Assembly (NCBI GenBank): GCA_030652475.1
Contig: JAUSAO010000050.1
Span: 1 to 49,738, forward strand
Direction of reading: 5' to 3'
Length of the DNA stretch: 49,738 nt
Source: Gallionella sp.
GTDB taxonomy: Bacteria > Pseudomonadota > Gammaproteobacteria > Burkholderiales > Gallionellaceae
In this document: one piece after another, positions 33,831-45,243 of the stretch
Layout: every line of letters starts with the position of its first letter
How positions within the stretch are numbered: the first letter of the stretch is position 1
Translations under genes and position numbers: made by a program
The notes under the pieces: model-generated
Database searches by the model: none
What the model was told of the DNA's origin: nothing
Seen by the model: only the letters and a program-made list of their open reading frames with translations

Positions 33831-35093
33831 ATGAAAAATAAAATTACCCTGTTGTTGCTGGCCTGTTTTGCCAGCCCGCTCGCACAAGCGGCGGAACCGC
33901 CGTTGGGCGGGGATGTGCAAGGCTTGTTGGATTATGCGCGCACACATAACCCCGCATTTGCCGCTGCTCGCCATGAAGCGGATGCTGCGGCGCAACGTGT
34001 AGTGTCTGCGGAGGCTTTGCCCGACCCGGTATTGCGCACCGAATTGATGAATTTTACCAATCAGGGCACCAACAGAGGGGCAAGTCTGTTGCCGTCACAG
34101 GTAGGCGCGACACGTTATTTGCTGATGCAAAGCGTGCCATGGTTCGGCCGTCGCGATTTGCAGCGTGGCGTTGCCGAAGCGCAATCCGGCCAGGCCAGAG
34201 GGCAAACTTCGGCGACATGGGCGGAACTGGCTGGCAACATCAAGTCAGTTTATGCGCAGTATTATTATTTGGCCGGCAGCGAAAAGCTGACCCGGGAAAC
34301 GCTGACGCTGATGAGCAGCCTGAAACAAGTGGCACAAACGCGTTATGCCAACGGGCTGGCTGCGCAGCAGGATGTGATACGCGCACAGCTTGAACAGACT
34401 GATTTGCGCAGCGAACTGCTGGAGTTGGAAAACATGCAACATCACATGCATGGGCGGTTGAATGTCTTGCTGTCGCGTCCTGTGATGGCAGCACTGCTGC
34501 AACCGTCACAGCTACGCCCTGTTCCCGTTGCGGCGCGACTCGATTTAGCCTCGCTGAATGAAAAGCTGCGTGCACGCAATCCAGCATTGCAGATGGCCGA
34601 TGCGGGTATCACAGAAGCCGAACAGAGGCGCGCGCTCGCCTATAACAATCGTTATCCCGGCTTTACCCTGGGGGTGGCACCGACCCAGGCCGGCAATTCG
34701 GTGAGAAGCTGGGACTTGATGGTCGAACTCAATATTCCGCTGCAACAGGGGGCGCGCCGCTCGCAGGAACGTGAGTCCGAGTCCATGCTTGCCGCATCCA
34801 CGGCACGCAGGGAGACCTTGCTTAACCAGATGCTGGCTGCATTGTCGGAAAGCGTGTCGGGACTGGATACGGCGCTGCGCACCGAATCATTGCTGGTGAC
34901 GCGATTGTTGCCGCAGACCGAACTGACCTATCAATCCGCGTTGACCGGATATGAAACCGGCAAGGTGGATTTTTCTACCTTGCTGGAGGCGCAGCGCCAG
35001 ATTTTGAAGGCCAGACGGCAACAGCTCAAATCACAACTGGAAGCGCAATTGCGACTGTCCGAAATTGAAAGCCTGCTGGGAGAAGAATTATGA
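33831..35093 (+). CDS. cusC: CusC-like outer-membrane efflux protein (TolC family)
   Basis: A 420-aa exported protein with a signal peptide (MKNKITLLLLACFASPLAQAA) and the repeated coiled-coil outer-membrane-efflux domains of the TolC family (two copies of about 180 residues). It forms the outer-membrane channel of a Cu/Ag RND pump. The stop overlaps the cusB start (ATGA). No lipobox is evident, unlike E. coli CusC. Confidence 0.9.
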   Translation: MKNKITLLLLACFASPLAQAAEPPLGGDVQGLLDYARTHNPAFAAARHEADAAAQRVVSAEALPDPVLRTELMNFTNQGTNRGASLLPSQVGATRYLLMQSVPWFGRRDLQRGVAEAQSGQARGQTSATWAELAGNIKSVYAQYYYLAGSEKLTRETLTLMSSLKQVAQTRYANGLAAQQDVIRAQLEQTDLRSELLELENMQHHMHGRLNVLLSRPVMAALLQPSQLRPVPVAARLDLASLNEKLRARNPALQMADAGITEAEQRRALAYNNRYPGFTLGVAPTQAGNSVRSWDLMVELNIPLQQGARRSQERESESMLAASTARRETLLNQMLAALSESVSGLDTALRTESLLVTRLLPQTELTYQSALTGYETGKVDFSTLLEAQRQILKARRQQLKSQLEAQLRLSEIESLLGEEL

Positions 35094-36691
35094 AAAATAT
35101 CAAGTGGATAGCTATTGGTGTTCTGGTTTTACTTGGCGTTGCGGCAGGCGGATATAGACTGGGGGTTCAGAAGAGTCAGGACTCAGGACTGAGGGCTGAG
35201 GCAGCGGTGCAATCCGAGCGCAAAGTGCTGTACTACCGCAATCCGATGGGTCTGGCGGATACCTCGCCCGTGCCCAAGAAAGATAGCATGGGCATGGATT
35301 ATGTGGCTGTTTATGAAGGCGATGCAGGGCAGGATGAGGAGGGCGCGGTCAATATCAGCGTCGCCAAGGTGCAGAAACTGGGCGTGACCAGTGTGGCGGT
35401 CACGCTGCGCCGTCTGGACAAAACCCTGCATGTCACCGGAGTGATCGCGATAGACGAGCGCCGTACTTATGCCATTGCACCGAAATTCGAGGGCTGGGTG
35501 GAGAAGCTGTATGTCAATACCAGCGGGCAGAGCGTCAGCAAGGGACAGGCATTATTCGATGTTTACAGCCCGGAACTGGTGTCGGCACAACGTGAATACG
35601 CAATTGCCACACAAGGCGAAAGTGCTTTGAGCAATGCCGATAGTGATGCCAGAACCAGCATGAAACAACTGGCGGAAGCCAGTCTGGCACGTCTGAAAAA
35701 TTGGGATATTTCAGAAGGAGAAATCAGGCGAATGGCGAATGACCCGCAGGCGAATGGCAAGCTCAGGCACAGCCTGACCTATTACGCGCCGGTTTCAGGC
35801 GTCGTGCTGGAAAAGAGGGCGGTGCAGGGCATGCGTTTCATGCCGGGCGAGACCCTGTATCAGATTGCCGACCTGTCTTCGCTGTGGGTGCTGGCGGAAG
35901 TGGCGGAGCAGGATATCGCGCTGGTCAAAGTCGGCGGTGTCGCACGGGTCAGCATAGAGGCCTATCCCGGCAAGGAATTCGAGGGAAAAATCTCATTCAT
36001 TTACCCGACCCTGAATACCACGACGCGCACGGTACAAGTGCGCGTGGAAATTGCCAACCCCGGCGGCCAGTTCAAGCCGGCCATGTATGCGAACGTGACG
36101 CTGCCGACAGGCACGGGTGCCGAGGTGCTCGCCGTGCCGGTTTCTGCCGTGATAGACAGCGGCAAGCGGCAGGTGGTACTGGTGCAACTTGCAGAAGGCC
36201 GCTACGCGCCACGCGAGGTCAGGCTGGGCAGTCGCAGCGACGATTATGTGGAAGTGCTGGATGGCCTCGCGGTGGATGAAAAGGTGGTGACTTCCGCGCT
36301 ATTCCTGATTGATGCGGAAAGCAATCTGCAAGCAGCCTTGCGCGGCTTCGGCAGTGTGTCTCCGGCAGGCGGAGAAGCCGCAGCGTCAGAGAAAGTGCAA
36401 ACCGTTGCACAAACCAGGCGTAAAACAGCAGGAAGCAAGGCGGCGGGCGTAGGCCATCAGGCGCACGGTGTGCTGGATGAAGTCTATGAAGACGGTTCGG
36501 TCGGCATCACTCATGAACCGATCAAATCCCTGGGCTGGCCGGGTATGAGTATGGATTTCGAACTTGCCAACGCTGCGCTGGCAACAGGCATCAAGCCCGG
36601 CAGCGCCGTCAGCTTCGAGATCGTCGAACGGGCACCGGGTGAGTGGGTGATTACCCAATTGCAGGCTCGTAAGCAGCACGAGGGACACTGA
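35090..36691 (+). CDS. cusB: CusB-like RND adaptor with a C-terminal CusF domain
   Basis: A 533-aa membrane-fusion protein. After an N-terminal anchor (IAIGVLVLLGVAAGGYRLG) comes a metal-binding segment YYRNPMGLADTSPVPKKDSM. The HlyD-like hairpin, lipoyl and beta-barrel domains follow to about residue 420. A final domain of about 80 residues resembles CusF, with ITHEPIKSLGWPGMSM carrying the His, Trp and two Met ligands. The fused chaperone is an additional copper-delivery unit besides the separate CusF gene. A 303-base gap with repeats separates this gene from the DUF559 gene. Confidence 0.93.
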   Translation: MKNIKWIAIGVLVLLGVAAGGYRLGVQKSQDSGLRAEAAVQSERKVLYYRNPMGLADTSPVPKKDSMGMDYVAVYEGDAGQDEEGAVNISVAKVQKLGVTSVAVTLRRLDKTLHVTGVIAIDERRTYAIAPKFEGWVEKLYVNTSGQSVSKGQALFDVYSPELVSAQREYAIATQGESALSNADSDARTSMKQLAEASLARLKNWDISEGEIRRMANDPQANGKLRHSLTYYAPVSGVVLEKRAVQGMRFMPGETLYQIADLSSLWVLAEVAEQDIALVKVGGVARVSIEAYPGKEFEGKISFIYPTLNTTTRTVQVRVEIANPGGQFKPAMYANVTLPTGTGAEVLAVPVSAVIDSGKRQVVLVQLAEGRYAPREVRLGSRSDDYVEVLDGLAVDEKVVTSALFLIDAESNLQAALRGFGSVSPAGGEAAASEKVQTVAQTRRKTAGSKAAGVGHQAHGVLDEVYEDGSVGITHEPIKSLGWPGMSMDFELANAALATGIKPGSAVSFEIVERAPGEWVITQLQARKQHEGH

Positions 36692-36753
36692 TGATATTCG
36701 ACCCCATCCCCATCCCCCGCCTTCCCCTTGAAGGGGAAGGTGCCAGTTTCCCT

Positions 36754-36898
36754 CCCCTTCAAGGGGATAACCAGCGACTTGGGCATCGTTTTCTGATGCA
36801 CAAGTCGAATGGCTATCAATGATGGTTTGGGCTTTCGCCCTTAGCCAGAATTGAGTGGTTTTATCAGTGGTTTCATCAGGGCTAGGGTGGGGATGGGG
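36754..36898. repeat. Dispersed repeat, copy B (inverted relative to 26772-26917)
   Basis: The reverse complement of this segment matches 26772-26917. It lies inside the 303-base gap after cusB, which contains only repeats (also CCCCTTGAAGGGG palindromes at 36720-36775) and no supportable gene. Confidence 0.85.
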
Positions 36899-37560
36899 TC
36901 GAATAATGCCTTTCACGTTTGTCCCCTCCCTTTCAAGGGGAGGGCTAGGGTGGGGATGGGTTTAAAACACCCAGCCGATAACAAAGGATAAGAAATGAAA
37001 GGACAAACAAACGCTTTTATTCTGGAGAAGCAGCTGCAAAGGACATTGCGCCGCAATATGACGGATGCCGAAAAGCTACTGTGGCGACGATTGCGCGGCT
37101 CCCAGATCAAGGGTCATAAATTCAGACGGCAGCATCCGTTTGGCGATTACATCCTCGATTTTGTTTGTCTGGAAGCGAAGCTGGTTATCGAGGTAGATGG
37201 CGGGCAACATAACGAATCAGCTACAGATTTAGTTCGCGATCAGGTACTTGAAAATTCAGGGTTTCGGATTATGCGATTCTGGAATAACCAGGTTTTGAAT
37301 GAGATTGAATCAGTCGCTGAGGCTATTTGGTTAGAGATTGAAAGCCTAAACCCACCCCCATCCCCGCCTTCCCCCTGAAGGGGAAGGAGCCAGTTTCCCT
37401 CCCTTTCAAGGGGAGGGTTAGGGTGGGGATGGGGTCGAATAATGTCTTTCACGTTTGTCCCCTCCCTTTCAAGGGGAGGGTTAGGGTGGGGATGGGGTCG
37501 AATAATGCCTTTCACGTTTGTCCCCTCCCTTTCAAGGGGAGGGCTAGGGTGGGGATGGGG
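36897..37560. repeat. 63-base direct repeats flanking the DUF559 gene
   Basis: Units beginning GTCGAATAATG(C/T)CTTTCACG and ending TAGGGTGGGGATGGGG occur once before the DUF559 gene (36899-36960) and twice after it (37434-37496, 37497-37560). A partial unit lies at 37395-37433. Each contains a CCCCTCCCTTTCAAGGGGAG palindrome. The repeats bound the DUF559 gene on both sides. Confidence 0.9.
36995..37378 (+). CDS. DUF559 endonuclease-like protein
   Basis: A 127-aa protein of the DUF559 family, which is related to very-short-patch-repair and restriction-type endonucleases. Visible motifs are a Lys/Arg-rich start (LWRRLRGSQIKGHKFRRQHP), then DYILDFVCLEAKLVIEVDGG, fitting a PD-(D/E)xK-type nuclease core. 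The last ten residues (PPPSPPSP) come from the adjoining repeat, so the native end has been replaced. It interrupts the cusB-cusA neighbourhood, is bounded by repeats and is probably an acquired gene. Confidence 0.85.
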   Translation: MKGQTNAFILEKQLQRTLRRNMTDAEKLLWRRLRGSQIKGHKFRRQHPFGDYILDFVCLEAKLVIEVDGGQHNESATDLVRDQVLENSGFRIMRFWNNQVLNEIESVAEAIWLEIESLNPPPSPPSP

Positions 37561-37582
37561 TAAATAATGAACGGAGATAAAT

Positions 37583-40500
37583 ATGTTAAACACCATTATT
37601 GATTGGTCGGCACGCAACCGTTTTTTGGTGATACTGGCCACGCTGTTCATCACGCTGGCGGGTGTTTATTCGGTGTACAAGACGCCGCTGGATGCCTTGC
37701 CGGATTTGTCTGACGTGCAAGTTATTGTTTATACTGAATATTCAGGGCAGGCGCCGCAGGTAGTCGAGGATCAGGTGACCTATCCGCTCACTACGGCGAT
37801 GCTGGCCGTGCCTAAATCGAAGGTGGTGCGCGGCTTCTCGTTCTTCGGCGCGTCGTTCGTCTATGTGATCTTCGAGGACGGCACCGACATTTACTGGGCG
37901 CGCTCGCGGGTGCTGGAATATCTCAACAGCATCGCGGGGCGTATGCCCAAGGGCGTGTCGCCGCAACTGGGGCCGGATGCGACCGGGGTGGGCTGGGTGT
38001 ATCAGTACGCCGTGCTCAGCGAGAAGCATAACCTCGCCCAGCTGCGCACCATGCAGGACTGGTATCTGCGCTATCAGCTCACCAAAGCGCACGGTGTGGC
38101 GGAAGTAGCAAGCATCGGCGGTTTTGTGCAGCAATATCAGGTGACGGTTGATCCGGTCAAATTGCGCGCCTACGGGATTCCGCTGAGCCGCGTATCGCAG
38201 GTAATCCGTGACTCCAACCGCGATGTGGGCGGGCGTGTGGTCGAGATGGCCGAGACCGAATACATGGTGCGCGGGCGCGGCTATCTGCGGGGAATGAGCG
38301 ACATCGAGAATCTGGTGGTGAAGGCGGATCGCGGCACACCGGTGCTGTTGCGCGACATTGCGCGCGTCGAACTGGGGCCGGATGAGCGGCGCGGTCTGAC
38401 TGAACTCGACGGCGAAGGCGAAGTGGTGTCCGGCATCGTCATGGCGCGCTATGGGCAGAATGCGCTGGAGGTGATCCAGAACATCAAAAATAAAATCGCC
38501 GAGATCACGCCAGGCTTGCCGGATGGGGTAACAATCCAGGCTGTCTATGACCGTTCCGAACTGATACAGCGCGCCATTGCCACCCTCAAGCACACCCTGA
38601 TCGAAGAAGGGTTGATCGTGGCGCTGGTGTGCATCGTATTCCTGATGCATGTGCGCAGCGCACTGGTCGCCATCCTGATGCTGCCGGTCGGTGTGCTGAT
38701 CGCCTTCATCGCGATGCGTGCGCTGGGCATGAATTCCAACATCATGAGTCTGGGCGGGATTGCGATTGCCATCGGCGCGATGGTGGACGCGGCGATTGTG
38801 ATGATAGAGAACGCGCACAAACATATAGAGCGGCTCAAGGAAGGTGAGTCGCGTGCCGAAGCGATCATCGCGGCCTGCAAGGAAGTCGGCCCCTCGCTGT
38901 TTTTCTCGCTGCTGATTATCACCGTGTCGTTTCTGCCGGTATTCACGCTGGAAGCTCAGGAAGGGAGATTGTTCGCTCCGCTGGCGTTCACCAAGACCTT
39001 CGCCATGGCAGGGGCGGCGTTGCTTTCCGTGACGCTGGTGCCGGTGCTGATGCTGCTGTTCATCAAGGGCCGCATCATGCCGGAACAAAAGAACCCGCTG
39101 AACCGATTCATGATACGGGTCTATCGTCCGCTGATCGCGACCGTCTTGCACAGGAAGAAAGCGACCCTCGTTACTGCGCTCGTCATACTGGCTGTTAGCC
39201 TTGTTCCGGCTTCGCGTCTGGGCAGCGAATTCATGCCGACCTTGAATGAGGGATCGCTGCTCTACATGCCTGCTTCGCTACCCGGCATGTCGGTCACCAA
39301 AGCGGCTGAATTGTTGCAAACGCAGGACAAGATCATCAAGAGTTTTCCGGAAGTGGCATCAGTATTCGGCAAGGCGGGCAGGGCGCAGACCGCCACCGAT
39401 CCGGCGCCGCTGGAAATGTTCGAGACGGTAATCAATCTCAAGCCTGAGGATCAATGGCGGCCGGGCATGAATATCGACAAGCTGATTGCCGAAATGGACA
39501 AGGCATTGCAATTCCCCGGTGTGGCGAATTCATGGACCATGCCGATCAAGGCGCGTATCGACATGCTGTCTACCGGAATACGAACTCCTATTGGAATCAA
39601 GGTGTTTGGGAAGAATCTTGAGGAAATGGAACGGCTGGCAAAACAGATCGAAGCGGTCGTCAAGCAAGTCCCCGGCACCAGCAGCGCCTTTGCCGAACGC
39701 CTGACGGGCGGCTCTTACCTCGACATCGAACCGGATCGTCTGGCTTTGGCGCGTTACGGGCTGACGGTAGGCGAAGTGCAGGACGTGATTGCCACCGCGC
39801 TGGGCGGAGAGAACGTCACCACCATGGTGGAAGGACTGGAGCGCTTCGGAGTTAATGTGCGCTATCCGCGCGAATTGCGCGGCACGCCTGAGCAGATTGC
39901 ACGCGAGGTGCTCGTCCCGACTATGGAGGGTGCGATGATCCCGCTGGGGCAACTGGCCAGGGTAAGTCTAAGTCGTGGCGCACCGTCCATCCGCACCGAA
40001 AATGCATTGCTGTCGGCCTACATTTATGTGGACATCCGGGATCGTGACATTGGTTCGTACGTGGCTGATGCCCGCCGTGCGGTAAATGAGCAGGTGCAGT
40101 TCCCGCCGGGCTATTACGCGACATGGAGCGGGCAATTCGAATACATGGAGCGCGCGATTGCCAAGATGAAAATCGTTATCCCGATCACCTTGCTGCTGAT
40201 CTTCCTGTTGCTGTATCTGAATTTCAGACGCGTCTCGGAATCGCTGGTGGTGATGTTGTCCGTGCCGTTCGCGCTGGTCGGCGGGGTGTGGCTGCTGTGG
40301 CTGCTCGAATACAACCTGAGTGTGGCGGTGGCGGTCGGTTTCATCGCCTTGGCGGGTGTGGCGGCGGAGACCGGCGTGGTGATGCTGATTTATCTGGAGC
40401 AGGCCTGGCAGACGGTGCAGGCGCGCTGCGTCGCAGAAGGGCGCAAACCGACGCGGGATGACTTGCATGCTGCCATCATGGAAGGTGCGGTAGAACGCGT

Positions 40501-40732
40501 GCGCCCGAAAATGATGACGGTGGTGGCAATCATGGCAGGGCTGTTGCCTATCCTGTGGAGCGTCGGTACCGGTTCGGAAGTGATGCGTCGCATTGCCGCG
40601 CCTATGGTAGGCGGCATGGTCTCATCGGCTATTTTGACGCTGCTGGTGATACCGGTGATTTATGCACTGCTCAAACAAGGCGCGCTTTCGCCCCTGTCAG
40701 AAGTGCCTGCACAAACACATTCTGTGCGTTGA
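37583..40732 (+). CDS. cusA: CusA-like heavy-metal RND pump
   Basis: A 1049-aa inner-membrane pump of the HME-RND family, with 12 membrane helices and two large periplasmic loops. It exports Cu(I) or Ag(I) using the proton gradient with CusB and CusC. Conserved features include the helix-4 acidic residues (GGIAIAIGAMVDAAIVMIEN) and ALAGVAAETGVVMLIY in helix 10. Full-length. The start ATG follows AACGGAGATAAAT. The transcript from cusB must cross about 890 bases of repeats and the DUF559 gene, so cusA may have its own promoter. Confidence 0.95.
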   Translation: MLNTIIDWSARNRFLVILATLFITLAGVYSVYKTPLDALPDLSDVQVIVYTEYSGQAPQVVEDQVTYPLTTAMLAVPKSKVVRGFSFFGASFVYVIFEDGTDIYWARSRVLEYLNSIAGRMPKGVSPQLGPDATGVGWVYQYAVLSEKHNLAQLRTMQDWYLRYQLTKAHGVAEVASIGGFVQQYQVTVDPVKLRAYGIPLSRVSQVIRDSNRDVGGRVVEMAETEYMVRGRGYLRGMSDIENLVVKADRGTPVLLRDIARVELGPDERRGLTELDGEGEVVSGIVMARYGQNALEVIQNIKNKIAEITPGLPDGVTIQAVYDRSELIQRAIATLKHTLIEEGLIVALVCIVFLMHVRSALVAILMLPVGVLIAFIAMRALGMNSNIMSLGGIAIAIGAMVDAAIVMIENAHKHIERLKEGESRAEAIIAACKEVGPSLFFSLLIITVSFLPVFTLEAQEGRLFAPLAFTKTFAMAGAALLSVTLVPVLMLLFIKGRIMPEQKNPLNRFMIRVYRPLIATVLHRKKATLVTALVILAVSLVPASRLGSEFMPTLNEGSLLYMPASLPGMSVTKAAELLQTQDKIIKSFPEVASVFGKAGRAQTATDPAPLEMFETVINLKPEDQWRPGMNIDKLIAEMDKALQFPGVANSWTMPIKARIDMLSTGIRTPIGIKVFGKNLEEMERLAKQIEAVVKQVPGTSSAFAERLTGGSYLDIEPDRLALARYGLTVGEVQDVIATALGGENVTTMVEGLERFGVNVRYPRELRGTPEQIAREVLVPTMEGAMIPLGQLARVSLSRGAPSIRTENALLSAYIYVDIRDRDIGSYVADARRAVNEQVQFPPGYYATWSGQFEYMERAIAKMKIVIPITLLLIFLLLYLNFRRVSESLVVMLSVPFALVGGVWLLWLLEYNLSVAVAVGFIALAGVAAETGVVMLIYLEQAWQTVQARCVAEGRKPTRDDLHAAIMEGAVERVRPKMMTVVAIMAGLLPILWSVGTGSEVMRRIAAPMVGGMVSSAILTLLVIPVIYALLKQGALSPLSEVPAQTHSVR

Positions 40733-40750
40733 CAATAATAAAGGATCAGC

Positions 40751-41182
40751 ATGAAATTTATTAGATTAGTCGCGATTACCCTGATACTCTTCATGTCAGC
40801 GGCAGGGGTTGCAGCAACAGAGGTCACTATTTACAAAAGCCCGACTTGCGGCTGCTGCGAAAAGTATGTGGACTATTTGCGTGAGAACGGTTACGCCGTT
40901 AAGTCTGTCAATGAGTCGGATATGAGTGCTGTCAAGAAGCGTTATGGCACGTCCCATATGGCCAGTTGCCACACGGCGCTGGTCGACGGCTATGTGGTTG
41001 AAGGGCATGTTCCGGTCGGCGCCATCCGTAAACTGCTCCGTGAGAAGCCCGCAATAATCGGCATCAGCGCGCCCGGCATGCCGATGAATTCACCGGGGAT
41101 GGGAGAGATGAAAAAAGGAACGCTGACCATTTACGCCGTTCCAAAAAACGGCCTGGAACCGCAAGTATTCTCAATCGAATGA
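40751..41182 (+). CDS. DUF411 metal-binding protein
   Basis: A 143-aa exported protein (signal about residues 1-23) of the DUF411 family. It has the motif YKSPTCGCCEKYVDYL and a second conserved cysteine near SHMASCHTALVDGYVVEGHVP, suggesting Cu(I) binding by a thioredoxin-like fold. DUF411 genes are frequent in copper-resistance clusters. It is 18 bases after cusA and 27 bases before the copper ATPase. Confidence 0.9.
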   Translation: MKFIRLVAITLILFMSAAGVAATEVTIYKSPTCGCCEKYVDYLRENGYAVKSVNESDMSAVKKRYGTSHMASCHTALVDGYVVEGHVPVGAIRKLLREKPAIIGISAPGMPMNSPGMGEMKKGTLTIYAVPKNGLEPQVFSIE

Positions 41183-41209
41183 TCGCAGATATTTGAAAAG
41201 GGAAATGCC

Positions 41210-43495
<2,286 letters not shown>

Positions 43496-43592
43496 ATGTA
43501 GGGTGGGCAAGTTTCTCTGCCCACGCGGGGAAAATACGTGGGCAAACGATAAAACCGTGTGCCCACTCTGCGAATTATATAAGGAGTGCGTG

Positions 43593-43823
43593 ATGGAACA
43601 TAACGAGCATGCAGGACACGGCGCAAGCGGATCTCCACGGAGATACAACTGGATTTTCGTGGGGTTTCTGGCGATTGCCGCATTTTTTCTGTTTACCGAA
43701 CACCGTGCCCACCTGCTCGGCGCATTGCCGTTTCTGCTGTTGCTCGCCTGCCCGCTGATGCATCTGTTCATGCATCACGGGCATGGCGGGCATGGCGGGC
43801 ATGACGAAAGGAGCGAAAAATGA
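43593..43823 (+). CDS. DUF2933 small membrane protein
   Basis: A 76-aa protein with one or two membrane segments (WIFVGFLAIAAFFLFTEH, LLGALPFLLLLACPLMH) between a His-containing start and a His/Gly-rich tail (MHHGHGGHGGHD). This is the DUF2933 pattern, often found with copper genes, and the His residues may bind metal. The start at 43593 follows AAGGAG; the longer frame from 43503 is non-coding. The stop overlaps the next start (ATGA). Confidence 0.88.
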   Translation: MEHNEHAGHGASGSPRRYNWIFVGFLAIAAFFLFTEHRAHLLGALPFLLLLACPLMHLFMHHGHGGHGGHDERSEK

Positions 43824-44473
43824 ACACGACTGAAAACGCCTATGGCCTGTGGTTAATGGTTCTTCTCAACTCGGCATTCTTTATCTTTTTTGCCTTCAGC
43901 TTTTTCAAGCCGCAGTCGCGGCGCGACTGGCGCACACTCGGACTTTATTCCGCTTTCATCGTGGCGCTATTCACCGAAATGTACGGATTTCCACTGACGA
44001 TCTATTTCCTGTCCGGCTGGTTGACAGAAAAATTTCCCGGCGTGAACTGGCTATCTCATGATTCTGGGCATTTGCTGGAGGTGATGTTCGGCTGGCGCGC
44101 CAATCCGCACTTTGGACCGTTCCATATGCTCAGCATAGCCTTCATCGGTGGAGGCTTCTGGTTGCTGGCTGCTGCCTGGAAGGTGCTGTATCAGGCAGTG
44201 CAACATAAAGAATTGGCGACCACCGGGCCTTATGCGCGTATACGTCACCCGCAATATGTGGCCTTCGTCATGGTGATGTTCGGCTTCCTGCTGCAATGGC
44301 CGACGCTGATTACCCTGTTGATGTTTCCGTTGCTGCTATGGGTTTATGTGCGCCTGGCGCGTACCGAGGAGCGGGATGCGGAAAGCCGTTTTGGCGGGGT
44401 TTATGCCGAGTATCAGCAACGCACACCAGCTTTCTGGCCAGGTTGGCGCAGATTATTCAGGAGACAAAGTTGA
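43820..44473 (+). CDS. Membrane methyltransferase (isoprenylcysteine/phospholipid methyltransferase family)
   Basis: A 217-aa membrane protein with about five helices. The C-terminal conserved block (TTGPYARIRHPQYVAFVMVM, then EERDAESRFGGVYAEYQQRTPAF) is that of ICMT/PEMT-type SAM-dependent methyltransferases. Homologues occur in copper clusters, but the substrate is unknown. It overlaps the DUF2933 gene by four bases. Confidence 0.88.
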   Translation: MNTTENAYGLWLMVLLNSAFFIFFAFSFFKPQSRRDWRTLGLYSAFIVALFTEMYGFPLTIYFLSGWLTEKFPGVNWLSHDSGHLLEVMFGWRANPHFGPFHMLSIAFIGGGFWLLAAAWKVLYQAVQHKELATTGPYARIRHPQYVAFVMVMFGFLLQWPTLITLLMFPLLLWVYVRLARTEERDAESRFGGVYAEYQQRTPAFWPGWRRLFRRQS

Positions 44474-44505
44474 TTAATGGTTTGTTGTACAGCGTTGTTC
44501 CAGCA

Positions 44506-44533
44506 ACACACCTGAAGTGTGTGGGTGTTTTTT
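44506..44533 (+). terminator. Possible terminator or attenuator before the Met-rich gene
   Basis: A 6-bp stem (ACACAC / GTGTGT) with a CTGAA loop, then GGGTG and six T residues. The stem is short, so it may act as a weak terminator after the methyltransferase gene or as a leader element for the next gene, which starts 24 bases later. Confidence 0.4.
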
Positions 44534-44556
44534 CTTCAACCTTAAAGGAGTTAGCC

Positions 44557-45075
44557 ATGAAAAAGTTATTGATTAGCAGTGCAGTTGCAGGGCTGTTGGT
44601 GGTTGCACCAGTGGTTTATGCCGATGATGCGCATCACCCTGAACAGGCTGGAGCGCCAGCGACCAAATCCGCGTCTGGGAAAAGCACACCGTCCAAACAG
44701 TCTGTCACACCCGACAAAGCCATGAGTAACACAACCGGTGCTGCCGATACGCAAATGGACAAGGCGCAGAAGCGCATGAAACAGGCGCAGGCGCTTATGA
44801 CCAAGCTGCGCGAGGCCAAAGACCCTGTTGAGCGTAAGAGGCTTATGCAAGAACATATGCAAGCCATGCGTGACACCATGGGCATGATGCGCGACATGAA
44901 GATGATGGGCGCAGGACAAGGAATGGGCATGATGGGGCAGGGCAAAGGGCAGCAGGCGCAGAGCGGCGGCATGATGCCCATGCACCAGATGATGGAGGAA
45001 CGCATGGAGATGATGCAGATGATGATGGAACAGATGTTCGAGCGTCAGGATATGCTGATGCAGAACGGAAAATAA
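44557..45075 (+). CDS. Methionine-rich periplasmic protein, likely copper-binding
   Basis: A 172-aa exported protein (signal ending near VVYADD). The middle is Lys/Gln/Ala-rich and helical. The last 65 residues hold more than 20 methionines, in patterns such as MGMMRDMKMMG and MEMMQMMMEQM. Met clusters bind Cu(I) in periplasmic proteins, and the gene closes the copper cluster, so a copper-storage or buffering role is likely (inference). The start at 44557 follows AAAGGAG and fits the signal; the longer frame upstream overlaps the methyltransferase gene. Confidence 0.85.
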   Translation: MKKLLISSAVAGLLVVAPVVYADDAHHPEQAGAPATKSASGKSTPSKQSVTPDKAMSNTTGAADTQMDKAQKRMKQAQALMTKLREAKDPVERKRLMQEHMQAMRDTMGMMRDMKMMGAGQGMGMMGQGKGQQAQSGGMMPMHQMMEERMEMMQMMMEQMFERQDMLMQNGK

Positions 45076-45083
45076 CCAGGCTC

Positions 45084-45110
45084 GTCCTGGCGCAGCAAAT
45101 GCGCCAGGAC
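45084..45110 (+). terminator. Strong hairpin at the end of the copper cluster
   Basis: An 11-bp perfect stem (GTCCTGGCGCA / TGCGCCAGGAC) with a GCAAA loop starts 8 bases after the Met-rich gene. No T-run follows, so termination may be incomplete or Rho-assisted. Confidence 0.5.
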
Positions 45111-45243
45111 ATAATGCCATGAAAGAGGTGGCATGAACGATTATGATGTGCGCTGCATCACAATCGTCATTGTGAGCAGCTGGTCTGATTACGCCGGATG
45201 AGGCATGGATAGGCGATAGCCATATTTCTGACTAAACAACCAT

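Noticed and set aside
37742..39151. 469-aa open frame opposite cusA
   Set aside because: An antisense shadow caused by codon bias of cusA; His/Arg/Gln-rich composition and no recognisable domain.
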